A stretch of DNA of 64,000 bases from Myxocyprinus asiaticus (taxonomy: Eukaryota > Chordata > Actinopteri > Cypriniformes > Catostomidae). The notes below the pieces were generated by a model. The model did not search any database, was not told where the DNA came from, and was given only the letters and a program-made list of their open reading frames with translations. The position numbers and the translations under genes are program-made. This document shows positions 1 to 11,778 of this stretch, in pieces; the first letter of the stretch is position 1; every line of letters starts with the position of its first letter. Where the stretch lies: positions 18,731,501 to 18,795,500 of the forward strand of contig NC_059346.1 in the NCBI RefSeq assembly GCF_019703515.2. Direction: 5' to 3'.

Positions 1-737
1 GCGTGTGTGTATATGCGTGTGGTTTTCTCCTTATCTACCTGTCCGACAGATCTCAATCTACCATCATAATGATCTAATCTGCTTGTCTGTGTGGAACCCC
101 ATGTCATGCATGTGATTTTGTACCCTGTTCATGAGGGTCTGAAATAATTGTGTGTTTACGTGCACACTGCATATGAAGACTTGGAAGAATTATGTGTTAT
201 TCTGTTAAAAATAAAGTGATTTAGGCTACATGAATGTTTCATGTTTATAACTTTTACGTGTGACATTTTAGAAATATGTGAGTTTGTGTCTGTATTATCT
301 CGGCACTTTGATCTGTGTTGTTTGGTTGTGTCTGATAGCAGTCCATTGATGCAATTCTTCCTTAAATCTGAAGAATGTGGTCTTGACGTTTGGTGAGTAT
401 TTCTATCTATGTGGGCTTCATGGGAGTGGCTTTTGGCTGATGATGATACAGATCTGACTGTAGACTGCAATTCATGGTGTTTTAAATTTTTGAGCAAACA
501 CATTTTGAGCAGATAAAACTTCTGAATCAATGCAGAGGCGTTTATCTGTATGTTTCTCGGTGCACTTTTGGCCATGTGGACTCTCTTGAAAAACTTTTCA
601 TACTTTCACTACACTCCAAATAACCTGCAATAGTTACTTAAGTATCTATTTTTACTTGATCTAACCTGTAACATTTATTTTGTTCTTGTAACCTAATTTA
701 GTCAGGTAGGTTGGTTTAGCCATGTTGACTTCAGTAG

Positions 738-792
738 AACCAGTTCATTTAGATGTTACCCCATAAAGCACGTTTTTTAGGTTACCTGACAA
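738..792 (+). repeat. dispersed repeat segment, copy 1
   Basis: About 53 bp that matches 10270-10322 at roughly 80% identity in the same orientation. Both contain TTCATTTAGATGTTACC and end in CCTGACAA. It is probably a fragment of a dispersed repeat; no terminal structure is visible. Confidence 0.5.
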
Positions 793-1171
793 GTACAGTA
801 TTTAATTTGTGTTGTGTAACATTTTTTTTTTTTAATTGGTGTATAATTTTCACACAATAAATATTAAAATGATTTGTGTTTATTTCACGCTTTATTTAGA
901 TCATTCAGTTTTAAACATGTAATAATTAATATTTTTATAATGGATTTTTATATTTTTGGATTGAAAATATGGGTCTGAGAAAATGGTAAAACAAAATCTA
1001 TAAATAAAAGGCATTTGTAAAGTAGCAAAAATAAAAAATGAAGGCATAGTAAAAAGCTTTAATGTGACTCATAAAACAAGATTAAAAAAAAAAAAGTCAA
1101 AGCCAAAATCTGTTTATTTCAACAAATACCAACACCTCTTGACATTTACAAAGTTGAAGGGACACCATTAT

Positions 1172-1205
1172 CTCTCTCTCTCTCTCTGTCTCTCTCCCTC
1201 TCTCT
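1172..1205. repeat. CT-rich simple repeat
   Basis: Run of CT dinucleotides with minor interruptions. Confidence 0.8.
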
Positions 1206-2169
1206 GAGAAGAACAGCTGCAGTGGATCAATACTCAAATCTGAGTGCTGTAATCCCTCTGTAGTTCAGTGTGGCATGTCAGAACTCACACTCTCCTTCTT
1301 TTGAGTTTCTCCTGTTTGGTCACAAAGATGTTGGCAAAAAAATGTGTTTACCAAAAATAGTACCCTGGTTGAAAAATGAAATAATGTATTATTTACACGC
1401 TTGAGCTAAATGTGTGTGAAAGAGCACAAGATAGAGAGAGATAGAAAGAAGGTGTGGAAAGGCCACCCGTCACCCATCATATCTGCTACGTTTCTTACAT
1501 TTTTGTTGGTCTGGCCAGGTTGGATTCGTAAGAAGGGCTAAAATAGTAATCGGAATGTGTTTCCCACTAAAACCATTTCTTACAACCAAATACTAAAACT
1601 GAAATCCAGTTTACCAAGGAAATATAATTGTCAGGTATACAGGCAAAAGCATATATCTGAGTGTTTGTGTGTGTGTGTGTGTGTGTGAAGAGAGAGGGAG
1701 GGAGGGAAAGGGAGAAAGGATAAGCCCTCTGAATAATGAAGTTGAATTTCAGCAGTGAAAAGAGTAGGCTACTGAAAAACTACTCTGTAGAAAGTACTGT
1801 TACGTCACGGAGAATCTACTTGAACAATGAAAGAAGTCACTTGTGTTTGTACCCACCTGATGTTTGAAACTGCAGCCTTTTCTATATATTCTTGGGATCT
1901 TGAAAGTGCAGCAAACATGTTGATGCTCCAACAACATAATCACTGGAAATCAACAAGCTGCCTCCTGAATGTTCATGTACCCTAAAATCGATCCCCTTCT
2001 ATTGAATGACTGACAAGCGCAATCCCCGTCAGACATTTTTGCATTAATTTAGATGTGTTCATCTTTCCCCTTGGGGCTACTGACATGGGTTCTGGTCCTG
2101 TGGAAACCAGGAAGTTATCGTGTTCACAGAAACAATGGTTAGCTTGATTCGGAGGTTGTAGTTTTGCTC

Positions 2170-2880
2170 TAAAATTGCATTTTTACTCCACTGATGGTTA
2201 GGTTTTGGGTTGGGGTTTGGGTTAGGGCGTATGGTTAATAACAAATGCATTCCTGTTGACTATTACATCATTTTTTTAAAATGGCGCCATTTTGGTGCCA
2301 CCCTGTGGACATTTCTCCTCAACAACACTTCCTGGTTCAGCCACTGGGAGCAGTGGTTTAGAATTTCGCTAAACACAGATGGATTTCTGCAAGCTTTGTT
2401 TGATGTCAGAAAACATGGCCACATCGCAGCATTAAAACAGTCAGCTCCAACGGTAACGGCTAAACTTTTATTTAGTGATTGTTTGAATGTTTGTATCATA
2501 AAAAAATTAAGATATTGTGATGTTGAAAAGACTATTTGAGCAGCTGGTTCATCATAACAACCATTCCAGCTTTTCTGGTAAACAGCAGCACGAATGCAGA
2601 TTGCACTGGTTTGATCGTACACCTCTGACCCCAGCCTAGAATAATCACACTTGTTTGATTGTACGTGCAAATTGGTTAAACTCTCCTTATTCACCTTTTT
2701 TCTGAATGTAAAAGGGCTCCATGATTCATAACGGAAGCCTATTTTAGTTTCACCTGTTTCAGCATATGCTGTTGTGATGTTTAGCCAAATAAAAAAACAT
2801 GTGGCTCCATTGTGCCAATACTTTACTGTCGTGAACAATATCTTTTGACAGTGCCTCATCTGAGTAGATGACATGAATCG
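2170..2880. repeat. probable dispersed repeat with G-rich tract
   Basis: Starts with a G-rich stretch (about 2199-2226) of TTGGG/TTAGG-like units. An anonymous AT-rich segment follows. The opening resembles dispersed fish repeats, but no inverted ends or target-site duplication could be placed. The open frames here show no protein-like signature. Confidence 0.3.
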
Positions 2881-3139
2881 ATGGCCCGAGGTTAGTTACG
2901 TTGATATCATTAACTATTTCTAGTGGTTATGGCAACCAAAAATTGCACAAGTTGAGACTGAACTCCAAGTAACTCTTAAAATGGTTGTTCTCTGTCTAGA
3001 TCGCTCGTTTCCATAGTTTTTGCATTGCTTCTTATGAAGACTGGAACCAGAATAGAGTGAAATATTAATAATTTAAATTTTTCTGTATTTAATAAATGAA
3101 ATTATATCTGAGGATTTCAGTGATTTAAAGCTCATTATT

Positions 3140-3593
3140 TTTTTTATTTACTTTATTTTTTTATTTTTTATTTTTTTCTTCTCTTTTCTCCCCAATTTGG
3201 AATGCCCAATTCCCAATAAGTCCTCGTGGTGGCTTAGTGACTCGCTTCAATCCAGGTGGCGGAGGACGAATCTCAGTTTCCTCCGTGTCTGAGACCGTCA
3301 GTCCGTGCATCTTATCACGTGGCTTGTTGAGCGCGTTACCACGGAGATGTAGTGCGTGTGGAGGCCCATGCTATTCTCTGTGGCATCCACACACAACTCA
3401 CCACGTGCCCCACCGAGAGCAAGAACCACATTATAGAGGCCACGAGGAGGTTACCCCATGTGACTCTACCCTCCCTAGCAACCGGGCCAATTTGGTTGTT
3501 TAGGAGACCTGGCTGGAGTCACTCAGCATGCCCTCGATTCGAACTCGCAACTCCAGGTGTTGTAGTCAGCGTCAATAGTTACCCAGGCCCCTC
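3140..3593 (-). mobile_element. tRNA-derived SINE, copy A
   Basis: Full-length SINE in minus orientation, flanked by a perfect 14-bp target-site duplication (TAAAGCTCATTATT at 3126-3139 and 3594-3607). Read on the minus strand, the head is tRNA-like, with a box A-like TGGGTAACT and a box B-like GAGTTCGAATC. The body is about 350 bp and the tail A-rich. It belongs to the subfamily shared with 17154-17597 and 55397-55711. Confidence 0.9.
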
Positions 3594-4439
3594 TAAAGCT
3601 CATTATTCTTTTTTTTTTTATTTACAGAAGATAATATCAAAGAATTTTGAATACTTTTAGTGTACGATTTGGTGAGTTGGTCTTTTTTCAGTTTTTGATA
3701 TACTCAAATAAGTGTCTTCTAGATCAGCACTTACAGTCTCATATGTTCTGAGATGATTGATCCTCAAGGAGAAAGTTTAAATAATTAACATGCTACTGAT
3801 ACTGACTCACTAATAGTAGGGTTGCTGTGTGCCATGTCATGTGTTTCATTTCTTGCACAAGTTTTTGGTGGCAAATGTTTGTTATATCACTCTCCCACGA
3901 AAAAAGTACACACCCCTCACCACACCTTCAATTTGACACATGCACAGACAAACCTGCATTACTTTGCTGTCTCTCTCGCTTTTTGTTTTGTTTTGTTTGA
4001 GTGTGCAAGTCAACCATAATGGTGTTGTAGGTGACATTCAGGCATATGCAGTGCAGAAGTATGCTGTTTGTCCTGCTTTCTCTTGTAGCTCTGAACTGGA
4101 GCATAGCAACTTTGTCCTGCCTGTCCACAAACACACGCATGTAGAGCCAAACTTCAACCCACTCACTGTGGTTCATGTTTTCTATTGCAAAACCTTTCAA
4201 AATTTGATTGTGCGTAAAATATGAATTATAAATATATCTTCAATTTTCACTTCAGTGAAAACCGTAATAAGTCGACTACTCGATTGAGTAAACTCGTTCC
4301 CTCAATTGATTTAAGTAATAACGTAAGTAGTCTTATCTCAGATTTGTCATTGAAATGTTGTTGTTTCAGCTTAATTATTTTAATTGAAAGGACTCAAATT
4401 TAGGTCATACAATAAAACTTAGATATTTGAGTTAGGTGC

Positions 4440-4990
4440 CCAAAACCTGACCTTTCAAGTATTGTTTAATTAAGACTACTTGATTTTTCCAGTAATGACA
4501 ACATTGGGGTTTACCGAGATGCTAATTCTTGATATCAGCATTGGAATTACTACTAGTCATAAATGCATATTTTTTATATCAGTAATTAGGTTATCACAAG
4601 TAAAAACTTAATTCTTGATATCAAAAATTATGTCATTATTCACGGGAATACCAATTCTTGATATCAAAAATGGAATTTTAACTAGTAAAAAATGTTCACT
4701 AGTAGAATTTCACAATGATCTGTCAGTTACTCCTATTCAAAATGCAATTTTTCAATTTTCTTATTAGTAGCAATTACAAATACACATAACAACATCATTT
4801 TTTTACGTCAATAATTGCATTGTTACTAGTGCAAATGCCCATGTCAACAATGGAATTACAACTAGTAAAAATCTTAATATTTGATAATATTTTTACTAGT
4901 GCAAACTTATTACTGATATCAATCATTAGCATTTTCACTGTATAATTCCTTTGCTGATATCAAGAATTAGCATTTTAACTATTGTGAACT
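4440..4990. repeat. degenerate palindromic repeat with GATATC/ACTAGT units
   Basis: Repeated short units combine ATTCTTGATATCA with ACTAGTAA. In the left part they read ATTCTTGATATC (about 4527, 4611 and 4652). In the right part they read GATATCAAGAATTAGC (about 4954), so the array folds back on itself. A related segment without the array is at 11310-11405. No coding potential. Confidence 0.5.
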
Positions 4991-6099
4991 ATTGTATACA
5001 TCTATCATTCATATCCTGCACATGATAAAATGTAAAAAGGGCTTGCGATGTGTTCTCAAATAGTCATACTGTAAAGGTTTTAACTTTATCTTGCAACTTT
5101 ATCATTCTCTCACACAAAGCAAACCTTTGAAGCTCACCCTAAACACACTTTTGTTTTCTTGTGTGGCAATTTTCATAGTTCAGAAATAAATGTGTGGCTT
5201 TTAGAAACCCTAAAAATCTAAATCAAGGCAAAATGAAGGTATTATCAAATCTTTCAGTGAAATGTATTGGATTAGTTAATTGTTGTATGGTTTTGGTGTC
5301 CTAACTTTTATGTAGACAAAACAAAAGATATATTTTGCCACATGCATCTAAGAAAAGATACAGTAGTTTCCCAGATTGTCTGAGCAAGTCCTCAAACTTT
5401 AAATGTTTTCCAACTGGAAATCTATAGAGTCTTTCTCTCTCTGGTGAGTGTGGGGTGAGTTCTGGGGTATTTGGGAACTGCTGTTGCTTTGGGAACAACC
5501 TGTGGAAGCCTCTGTTTGTTGCTAGGAGATTTTATGCTTTCAGCGAGAAAATCTGGTTCCCCCTTCAACTGAACCCCCACACAGACACACACCAACACTT
5601 TAGACACACACACATACTGCTCACTCAATTTTGGAGTTTGCCAACTGATTAATTCAGAAAATAAGATGTTAATACCAAAACAAATATTAGTTCATCAAAA
5701 GCAAATTTGATGATATTCTTAATGTTTTCATGTATCTCCCACCCTCATACACTTCCCAAATTCCTGGATGCTCACATTAAGAAATACACAACACATTTAT
5801 AATTATATTGTTTATAATAATGCTCTTTTTTAATTAATTTGACTTTTTAATTTAAAAATGTTTTTTTTTACTTAAACGTTCATATATCGTTTTAATTAGA
5901 TATCTTTCCTCTAAAAATATTTAAACCAGTGCAGTAATTACTGACATTGGACTTATTCTTCACCAAACAGCTTCCTGCAAAAGACTTAATAGGTCCAGCA
6001 AAGTATATTTGTTGTTATATGTGTAAGTGTTATATGTTTATAACTCCCATCCCCCTTTCAAAGCTCTTCCTTGCCATCTCCCCCAATTCCTCCCCTCCC

Positions 6100-6540
6100 C
6101 TCCACCCCCGATTAGCCGGTCCTGACTGCACTATTACCATGAGAATAGCGGGGAGCAGCGAGCGGGTTAAGCTCGGGACTGCTGAGAGAGGGGACTGGGG
6201 AGACGAGGCACTCAATGCAACGCTAATTTTCTGCCCGGTGGGAGAGCGAGAGAAAGGAGAACAAAGGCGAGCATAAGAGGCGCTGAGAACTGCGCGCACC
6301 TGCGTGCTCAAAAGCGCAGGACAATGAAACTCCGAAACGGCCAATTACGGCCCGGACAGCCACTCGCTTTCTCTCCTGGAAAAAGAGCGGGCAAAGTATT
6401 AAAAAAGAGATAAAAGGGGAGGGATATTCTTCCGACCTCTGTGTTTTGATCTTCCTAACTTTTATCAGTTTTAATCGATGTCCACTTTCTTCTAGATGTT
6501 GGGTGACGGAGGTCAGGTGTCCCCCCGGCACTCACCAATA
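6100..6540. promoter_or_regulatory. GC-richer, CpG-containing segment (possible regulatory element)
   Basis: This stretch stands out from its AT-rich surroundings by higher GC and many CpGs. It lies about 1 kb beyond the putative 3' end of sox19. No exon with convincing splice sites or protein signature is present. It could be a distal enhancer or the promoter of an unannotated transcript; this is inference from composition only. Confidence 0.25.
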
Positions 6541-7224
6541 CCCTGTCCCTCCCAAATCAATGTCCTTGTAAACTCATTGTTTCCTTTACTTGCTTCATTT
6601 GGTGCGTTTTAGCTAATTATATTAGTCATATCGACTTAAATGCGTTAATATCGGGACCATACGCCCGCTATCGTATTAACTATGAATGAAATGAGCCTGG
6701 GCGGATTTAAATGGGCAGGCATGTAAAGTAAACACATATGTGATTTGTTTAATCATGAGGAAAGAAAAAACTCGTTTCAGTAATTTCGCAACCGATGTGT
6801 TTGGGTTGGGCTGCCTAGGCACACTACACTTATCACATTGTTGTCCAATGCGTGAAAGTGTGTAGGTTGTGGCGCCATAATAAAGCAACACCTGTCATCT
6901 TATCATTAAACGAACTTGAGCCCTACATTCTTTAGGGCATTTACTACATATGAACGACACAATAATGGCTCAGCTTAGTTTGATTTAATTTGTAAAATAT
7001 TTAGCCTGTATATCTGGGAAGGAACAGATAGCTGAGGCATTCATAATAGGAATTACAATCAACCCAATACATGTTTTCTATTATGAAAATGATTATTCAT
7101 TTTCATTAACTTCTTGTATGTGCCTTCATACAGCTTTTCTATAATGTACAATTGCATATACTACCACTGACATGAGATCTGTTTGGATTTTGGACATAAG
7201 GAGAACAAAGAAAGACAAATGTAC

Positions 7225-8315
7225 AAAAATAATAAAATACTTTATTACATTTTTGTCGTTGTTTTTCTATCAAGGTTGTCAAGTCACATACAAGGTTATA
7301 AACCCTTACTATAAGGGCTTTAAAGTAAAAAAAAAAAAACATTTCACAACAATACATTCTTAGTCAAACAGTCTTATAACAAGTTTTTTTTTTTTTTCAA
7401 ATGAACATTATTCAAAACGTTTTGACTCTCCCTCTTTTACACAACACTTCTATTCACAATCTTCTATTTCTCAAAGGAGTTGAGAATTAATTGTTCTTTT
7501 TAATAGAAAATACAGTCAAATCCCTCTAAGCAGGATCTCTATGTCCATGTTCGCTTTTTAATGCAACAAAATTCTGTTGACGCGTTCAGGGCATAAATGT
7601 ATCTAGACTAACGTTGGAAATCAAACAAAAAAATCTCTAAACCGTTGTGCATTTTATATTTTTGCATTACCTAAACAATGAAGAGCAGCACAGTCTTTGT
7701 TTACAGTCTTATGGTGTGAAAGCTAAAAAGTAATTTTTTTGAGGTGTTTAGATAATCAGGACAAGCAGCGACTGAGGGAATGTGTGCTTGATTTGTTCCC
7801 TTCTTTCATTATTTAGTGTTTGCAGTATGCCTTCAAAGTCAGTAATCAACTAGATGGCATAAGGTCTTAACTATGCAAATAAACAGTAATGAACCAGTCA
7901 GCTGGTTGTCTAAAACCACTGACCAATCAATTACAGAAAAAAAAGTGTGCCGTGTTATCACTCAACTATGAGCAATTCCAACACCAGTGCACCAGGCCTG
8001 TGGTCACTGTGACATAATTATCTAACATTATGCAGAAAACAAAGACGTGGACCTTAGAAAAATATGCGATGTCATCAATGAGTGACACACATTGCACACA
8101 ATGTTCTGAGGCACTTCAGCAAGGCCAAAAATCAGCTGCCTTGGGTTTTCTAGTTCAGCAATGTGTCCACACACCCCTCATTCTTCTTTACAAATCAAGT
8201 TGACCACTGTTAATGTTCATGCATCTACATCGGCACATCAAGTCACGTGAGCCCACAGCAGTGGCCCACCACAAGCCTCCAAACTCATTACAGGAAGGTA
8301 ATTACACTTTCCCCA
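7225..8315 (-). other. sox19: probable sox19 3' untranslated region
   Basis: Follows the sox19 stop codon with no other gene. Read on the minus strand it is AT-rich and reaches an AATAAA signal at about 7241-7246, a plausible polyadenylation signal that would give a 3' UTR of about 1.1 kb. The exact cleavage site is not determinable from sequence alone. Confidence 0.45.
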
Positions 8316-9353
8316 TCAGATGTGAGTGAGAGGTGCTGTACCAGTGAGGTAATGCTGTTGGATGTTAGAATAGCCTCTCTGTGCTCCACTGTCTGTGGTG
8401 TCTCCACCTGGGATATACATGCTAATCATGTCCCTCAGGTCTCCTTGTAAAGGGCCTCGCTGGTGGCTGTGGGTTCCAGTGGGAGAGTGGGACACCTGGT
8501 CTTGTTTAACCATGGACATGACTGGGCTGGGCTGCTGTGATGTGCTGCTGTAGGACATAGGGCTGGAGAGAAGAAATAAAAAAAGTTGTTATCAGAGACT
8601 GGCTCAGGACTTTCTTAATATGTGTATATACAAATATATATTGAGGTAGACAGTGCAAGTGCATGCACTTTTATAGTGAAAAAGATTCTGAACTTACTTG
8701 TAGGAGTTTGCGCCATTCATATAAGATTGTGCCGTGGCCATGGCAGATGGATACTGCAGGGCAGACAAATCATAGCGGTGCAGCTGCTGACTGTAGCCCA
8801 AAGCATCAGACTGCATGCCGGCATAGCCACCTGTGTGACCCCAGCCGTAGCTGTCCATCCTCGGGCTACCCCCGGAGCCTTGAGCAGCGGCTGCCGCCAG
8901 CAAGTTACCGGCGGATAGAGGATACTTGGCAGCCGGGTTGTCCTTCTTCAGCATCGGTTTCGTCTTACGACGGGGCTTGTATTTATAATCGGGGTACTCC
9001 TTCATGTGCAGGGCACGAAGTCTCTTGGCCTCGTCAATAAACGGCCGTTTCTCCGCGTCGGTCAACAGCTTCCACTCCGCGCCCAGACGCTTGCTGATCT
9101 CCGAGTTGTGCATTTTGGGGTTCTCCTGTGCCATCTTGCGCCTCTGGCCCCGAGACCAGACCATAAATGCGTTCATAGGCCTCTTAACTTTGTCCATAGG
9201 ATCGCTACTCGGTTGCTGGTTGTTGACAGCCGGTTTGGTGGCTCCATGCGTCACGCCGTGAGTTACTCCACCGTTCAGCTGGGTCATTCCCTGCGCGCTC
9301 TGGTGCGTCAGTGGCACGGGAGACTTCATATCGTGTTCCAGCATGCTGTACAT
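8316..9353 (-). CDS. sox19: SoxB1-type HMG-box transcription factor, Sox19-like
   Basis: Transcription factor that acts in the nucleus; teleost Sox19 proteins function in early embryo and neural development. Two coding exons: 9353-8698 (656 nt, donor GTAAGT) and 8562-8316 (247 nt), with the TGA at 8316-8318. The joined frame gives 300 aa, close to the usual size. Residues about 55-135 are a complete HMG box ([16 protein letters not shown] then [10 protein letters not shown]), followed by a SoxB1-type serine/alanine/tyrosine-rich transactivation region. The C-terminus ends TGTAPLTHI. The intron after the SYN codon separates it from intronless sox1/2/3 and fits the SOX15/Sox19 group. A VKQD motif in exon 2 could be a sumoylation site. 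The start codon MYSMLEHD has G at -3. Whether it is the a or b duplicate is unresolved. Confidence 0.93.
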
Positions 9354-10270
9354 AGCTGCCCACAGAGACTGTTAACTGCTGAGCGACTTAAAATCAAATC
9401 CACTGACTTTCAGTGTCCGCCTAATGAAAACGTTTACCTCTTTACGCGCCTATTACATTGACACAAATGTCCAAAGACGAAAGGGAAACGAACACTAAGT
9501 ATAACCAAGACTGTTTGTATATGTCTAAAGACGATCAACTAGTCCTGAAACAACGGTAGTTTGCTTTAAAACGAAAACAGGTCCGAGCTAAAACTGTGCG
9601 TCTTGCCTGCAACTCTTTCAGTGCTTGAGTGATAATAGAATTTCATCACTGTCCGCCTCCAGCTGCTTTCTTTCTCTCCACATTAGCATCACTAAAGAAG
9701 GGGTGCGGTGAATGTGGTGAGGCGAGGAGCAGGAGGAGGATTCCGTTTGGGGAGAAGAGTTTCTGTTTCACCTGCAACTTTAGAAACTAATAGCCTTCAA
9801 AATACGGTAACACGTAGCCTATATATTACAGTGTATTAAAGTGTAATATTACATACTATAATAATGTGTTGATGTGAGCAAAAATGGTGATTAATTGTAA
9901 TAAGAAGCTCAACAAAATATAATAGTCAGTACTATTATTTCTAAAGGAATATTTAATATAGTTGAAAATTTGAATCAAACTATAAAGCTACTCGTTCAAG
10001 GAATACCACATTGTGCATATTATTAATACCATTGCACCATTTCACATACTACTTGTTATGTTACCAATACAACATCAGCTATCCCAGGCACTTGTTGCCT
10101 GTTGAAAAGGGAAGCTTTTGGACGGTCATTCGTTTGGATTTAATGTCAGGTGAATGAAATATGTTTTACAATTACATTTAAGCAGAACCTTTCTACCGGA
10201 CCCTTAAAAATAGTATTCTTCGCTTGATGGTTGCATCAGTCATAATAAGTAATATTTTTGACTTGGATAA
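9354..10270. promoter_or_regulatory. sox19 upstream region
   Basis: Contains the sox19 5' UTR and probably its promoter. No canonical TATA box is seen close to the ATG. An octamer-like ATGCTAAT (minus strand, about 9681-9688) is present. A short GC-richer, CpG-containing stretch runs to about 9770, and AT-rich DNA follows. Promoter limits are not determinable. Confidence 0.35.
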
Positions 10271-10322
10271 AACCATTTCATTTAGATGTTACCATATGAA
10301 GCTTGTTTAGGTAGCCTGACAA
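10270..10322 (+). repeat. dispersed repeat segment, copy 2
   Basis: Second copy of the segment seen at 738-792, same orientation. The two copies lie on either side of sox19. Confidence 0.5.
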
Positions 10323-10674
10323 AGCATTTTATACAATACCAAAGCGACTTACAATAAAGAGAACAAACTATTTTAATGGAAATTACCAGGTCAGATTTTA
10401 AAAAGCTGTCACAATAGAGGCATTTCCTTTTTAAATACCTCTAAAAGAAAAGAGACAAAATAGTCAAACAGAGACACATGACCTGTACAAATGACCTTTT
10501 TATTTTCTCAGTCTATTGCTTTTGTTAAGTTGAAGTTGAATAGTTGAATTGGACTAAACTGAAAAATTATTTTATGAATGAATGCATTTTTAACCTCAGG
10601 CCATTTTCCTCATGAACAATTAAACTGCCTCAGGACTCCCCCATAGTGCAATAATGTAAATTCACATTTAATTC

Positions 10675-10921
10675 AATAAATGTACATACACCCTACCTTG
10701 CACATATATTACCACTTGCACATGTACATAAGCCATTCTGTTATATGTCCTATTATTTGTATGTCTATATATACTTTTACCTTGTTTTATATTCTGTGTC
10801 TCACTGTAATGTTCTGTGTGCACTTGTTTCTCCTATCACCCCAAAAAAGAAAAAAAAAAAGAAAAAAAAAATTCCTTGTGTATGTGAGAACACAGCAATA
10901 AAGCTCATTCTGATTCTGATT
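10675..10921 (+). mobile_element. 3' end of a LINE-like element
   Basis: Ends with AATAAAGCTCATTCTGATTCTGAT, a polyadenylation-like signal followed by tandem ATTCTG units. This is the 3' terminus expected of L2/CR1-type fish non-LTR retrotransposons. Only the 3' end is present, with no reverse transcriptase, as expected for a 5'-truncated insertion. Family assignment is from recalled knowledge of such tails. Confidence 0.5.
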
Positions 10922-11517
10922 TAACATAGATTTTATAGACTGCTGGATTTATAGTTGATGGATACACTTAAGCAAATTCGTAGCATGTGTTGAGTTATAC
11001 ATTCTTAGAACACAAAATTCCAAGTAACCTCAATTTACATGAGGAATTTTTTCGTTGTTGGGGGGAAAATGTGGGGGTGGTTTTTCATTCTTTCTTTTTT
11101 AGTCATCTTCCATGATGCCATGATGGTGGAAATGCATTTCACCCCAGTGGGCCGTCTTCTCTAATGACTGCAGGTGTGAGTAGTTACTCCTTATCACCCG
11201 TTTAAGCCATACACATTAGTTTCTATGGGCATCACTTCACACTTCTTTTGTGCGCACTGTATCCCCAAACATGGTCACTACGACTGACCATCAGTATAAA
11301 GTGACATTTCAAGTAACTGTTTAATTAGGACCACTTAAATGTTTTTATTAATGACAACTTTAGGGTTTAGAGAGTAACAGTATCTTAGTTAAAACTAGTA
11401 AGAATTGTAAAAAAATTAAGCTTGAGTAAACTATATATATATATATATATATATATTTTAAGATAACTATTAGTATTTAAAGTGAAGTTTTTTTGCATAC
11501 AAATAAATCAAACATAT
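10922..11517. other. spacer with palindromic-repeat relative and TA tract
   Basis: No gene seen. The part at 11310-11405 resembles 4440-4530 (TTTCAAGTAACTG / TTTAATTAGGACCACTT). A TA microsatellite is at 11431-11455. Confidence 0.4.
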
Positions 11518-11778
11518 AAAGGGATAATTTCACCTAAAAATAAAAATTTACTGAACTTAATGTTGTTCCTGTGACATTCTTTTGTGGAACACAAAGAGAT
11601 GTTAGGAAAAATGTTAGTCTCAGACATTTACTTTTGTTGCACCTTCTTTCCATACAATGAATGTGAATGGTGAATCTCCTTTTGTGTTCCACAGAGGAAA
11701 ACAAAGTCATATAGGGTTGGAACAACATGAGGGTGAGTAAATTATGACAGAATTGTAATATTTGGTTAAGTTATTCCG
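11518..11778. mobile_element. palindromic MITE of the TTCACC...GGTGAA type
   Basis: The left arm starts AAAGGGATAATTTCACC. The right arm carries GAGGGTGAGTAAATTATGACAG and ends near TTAAGTTATTCC. The arms are mutually reverse-complementary over much of their length. No protein coding. Related copies or halves occur at 23701-24363, 25376-26291 and 60130-60340. Confidence 0.6.

Larger units (their letters stand above)
1..2070. other. left-edge spacer, no gene recognised
   Basis: AT-rich sequence with no coding exon I can support. An AATAAA-type signal on the plus strand near 210 would fit the 3' end of a plus-strand gene lying left of the window, but nothing else supports that. It contains a CT-rich tract (about 1172-1205), a short GT run (about 1667-1687) and a segment at 738-792 that recurs at 10270-10322. 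Confidence 0.4.

Noticed and set aside
156..575. 139-codon minus-strand open frame
   Set aside because: Low-complexity composition, no domain, no splice context; likely chance in AT-rich DNA.
2263..2874. 203-codon minus-strand open frame
   Set aside because: No recognisable domain, overlaps an apparent dispersed repeat; composition does not look protein-like.
3560..3593. tRNA gene suggested by box A and box B-like motifs
   Set aside because: The motifs belong to the SINE head; there is no complete cloverleaf, and the same arrangement recurs in the other SINE copies.
4440..4990. CRISPR array
   Set aside because: Repeat units are degenerate, unevenly spaced and inverted midway, and the genome is eukaryotic.
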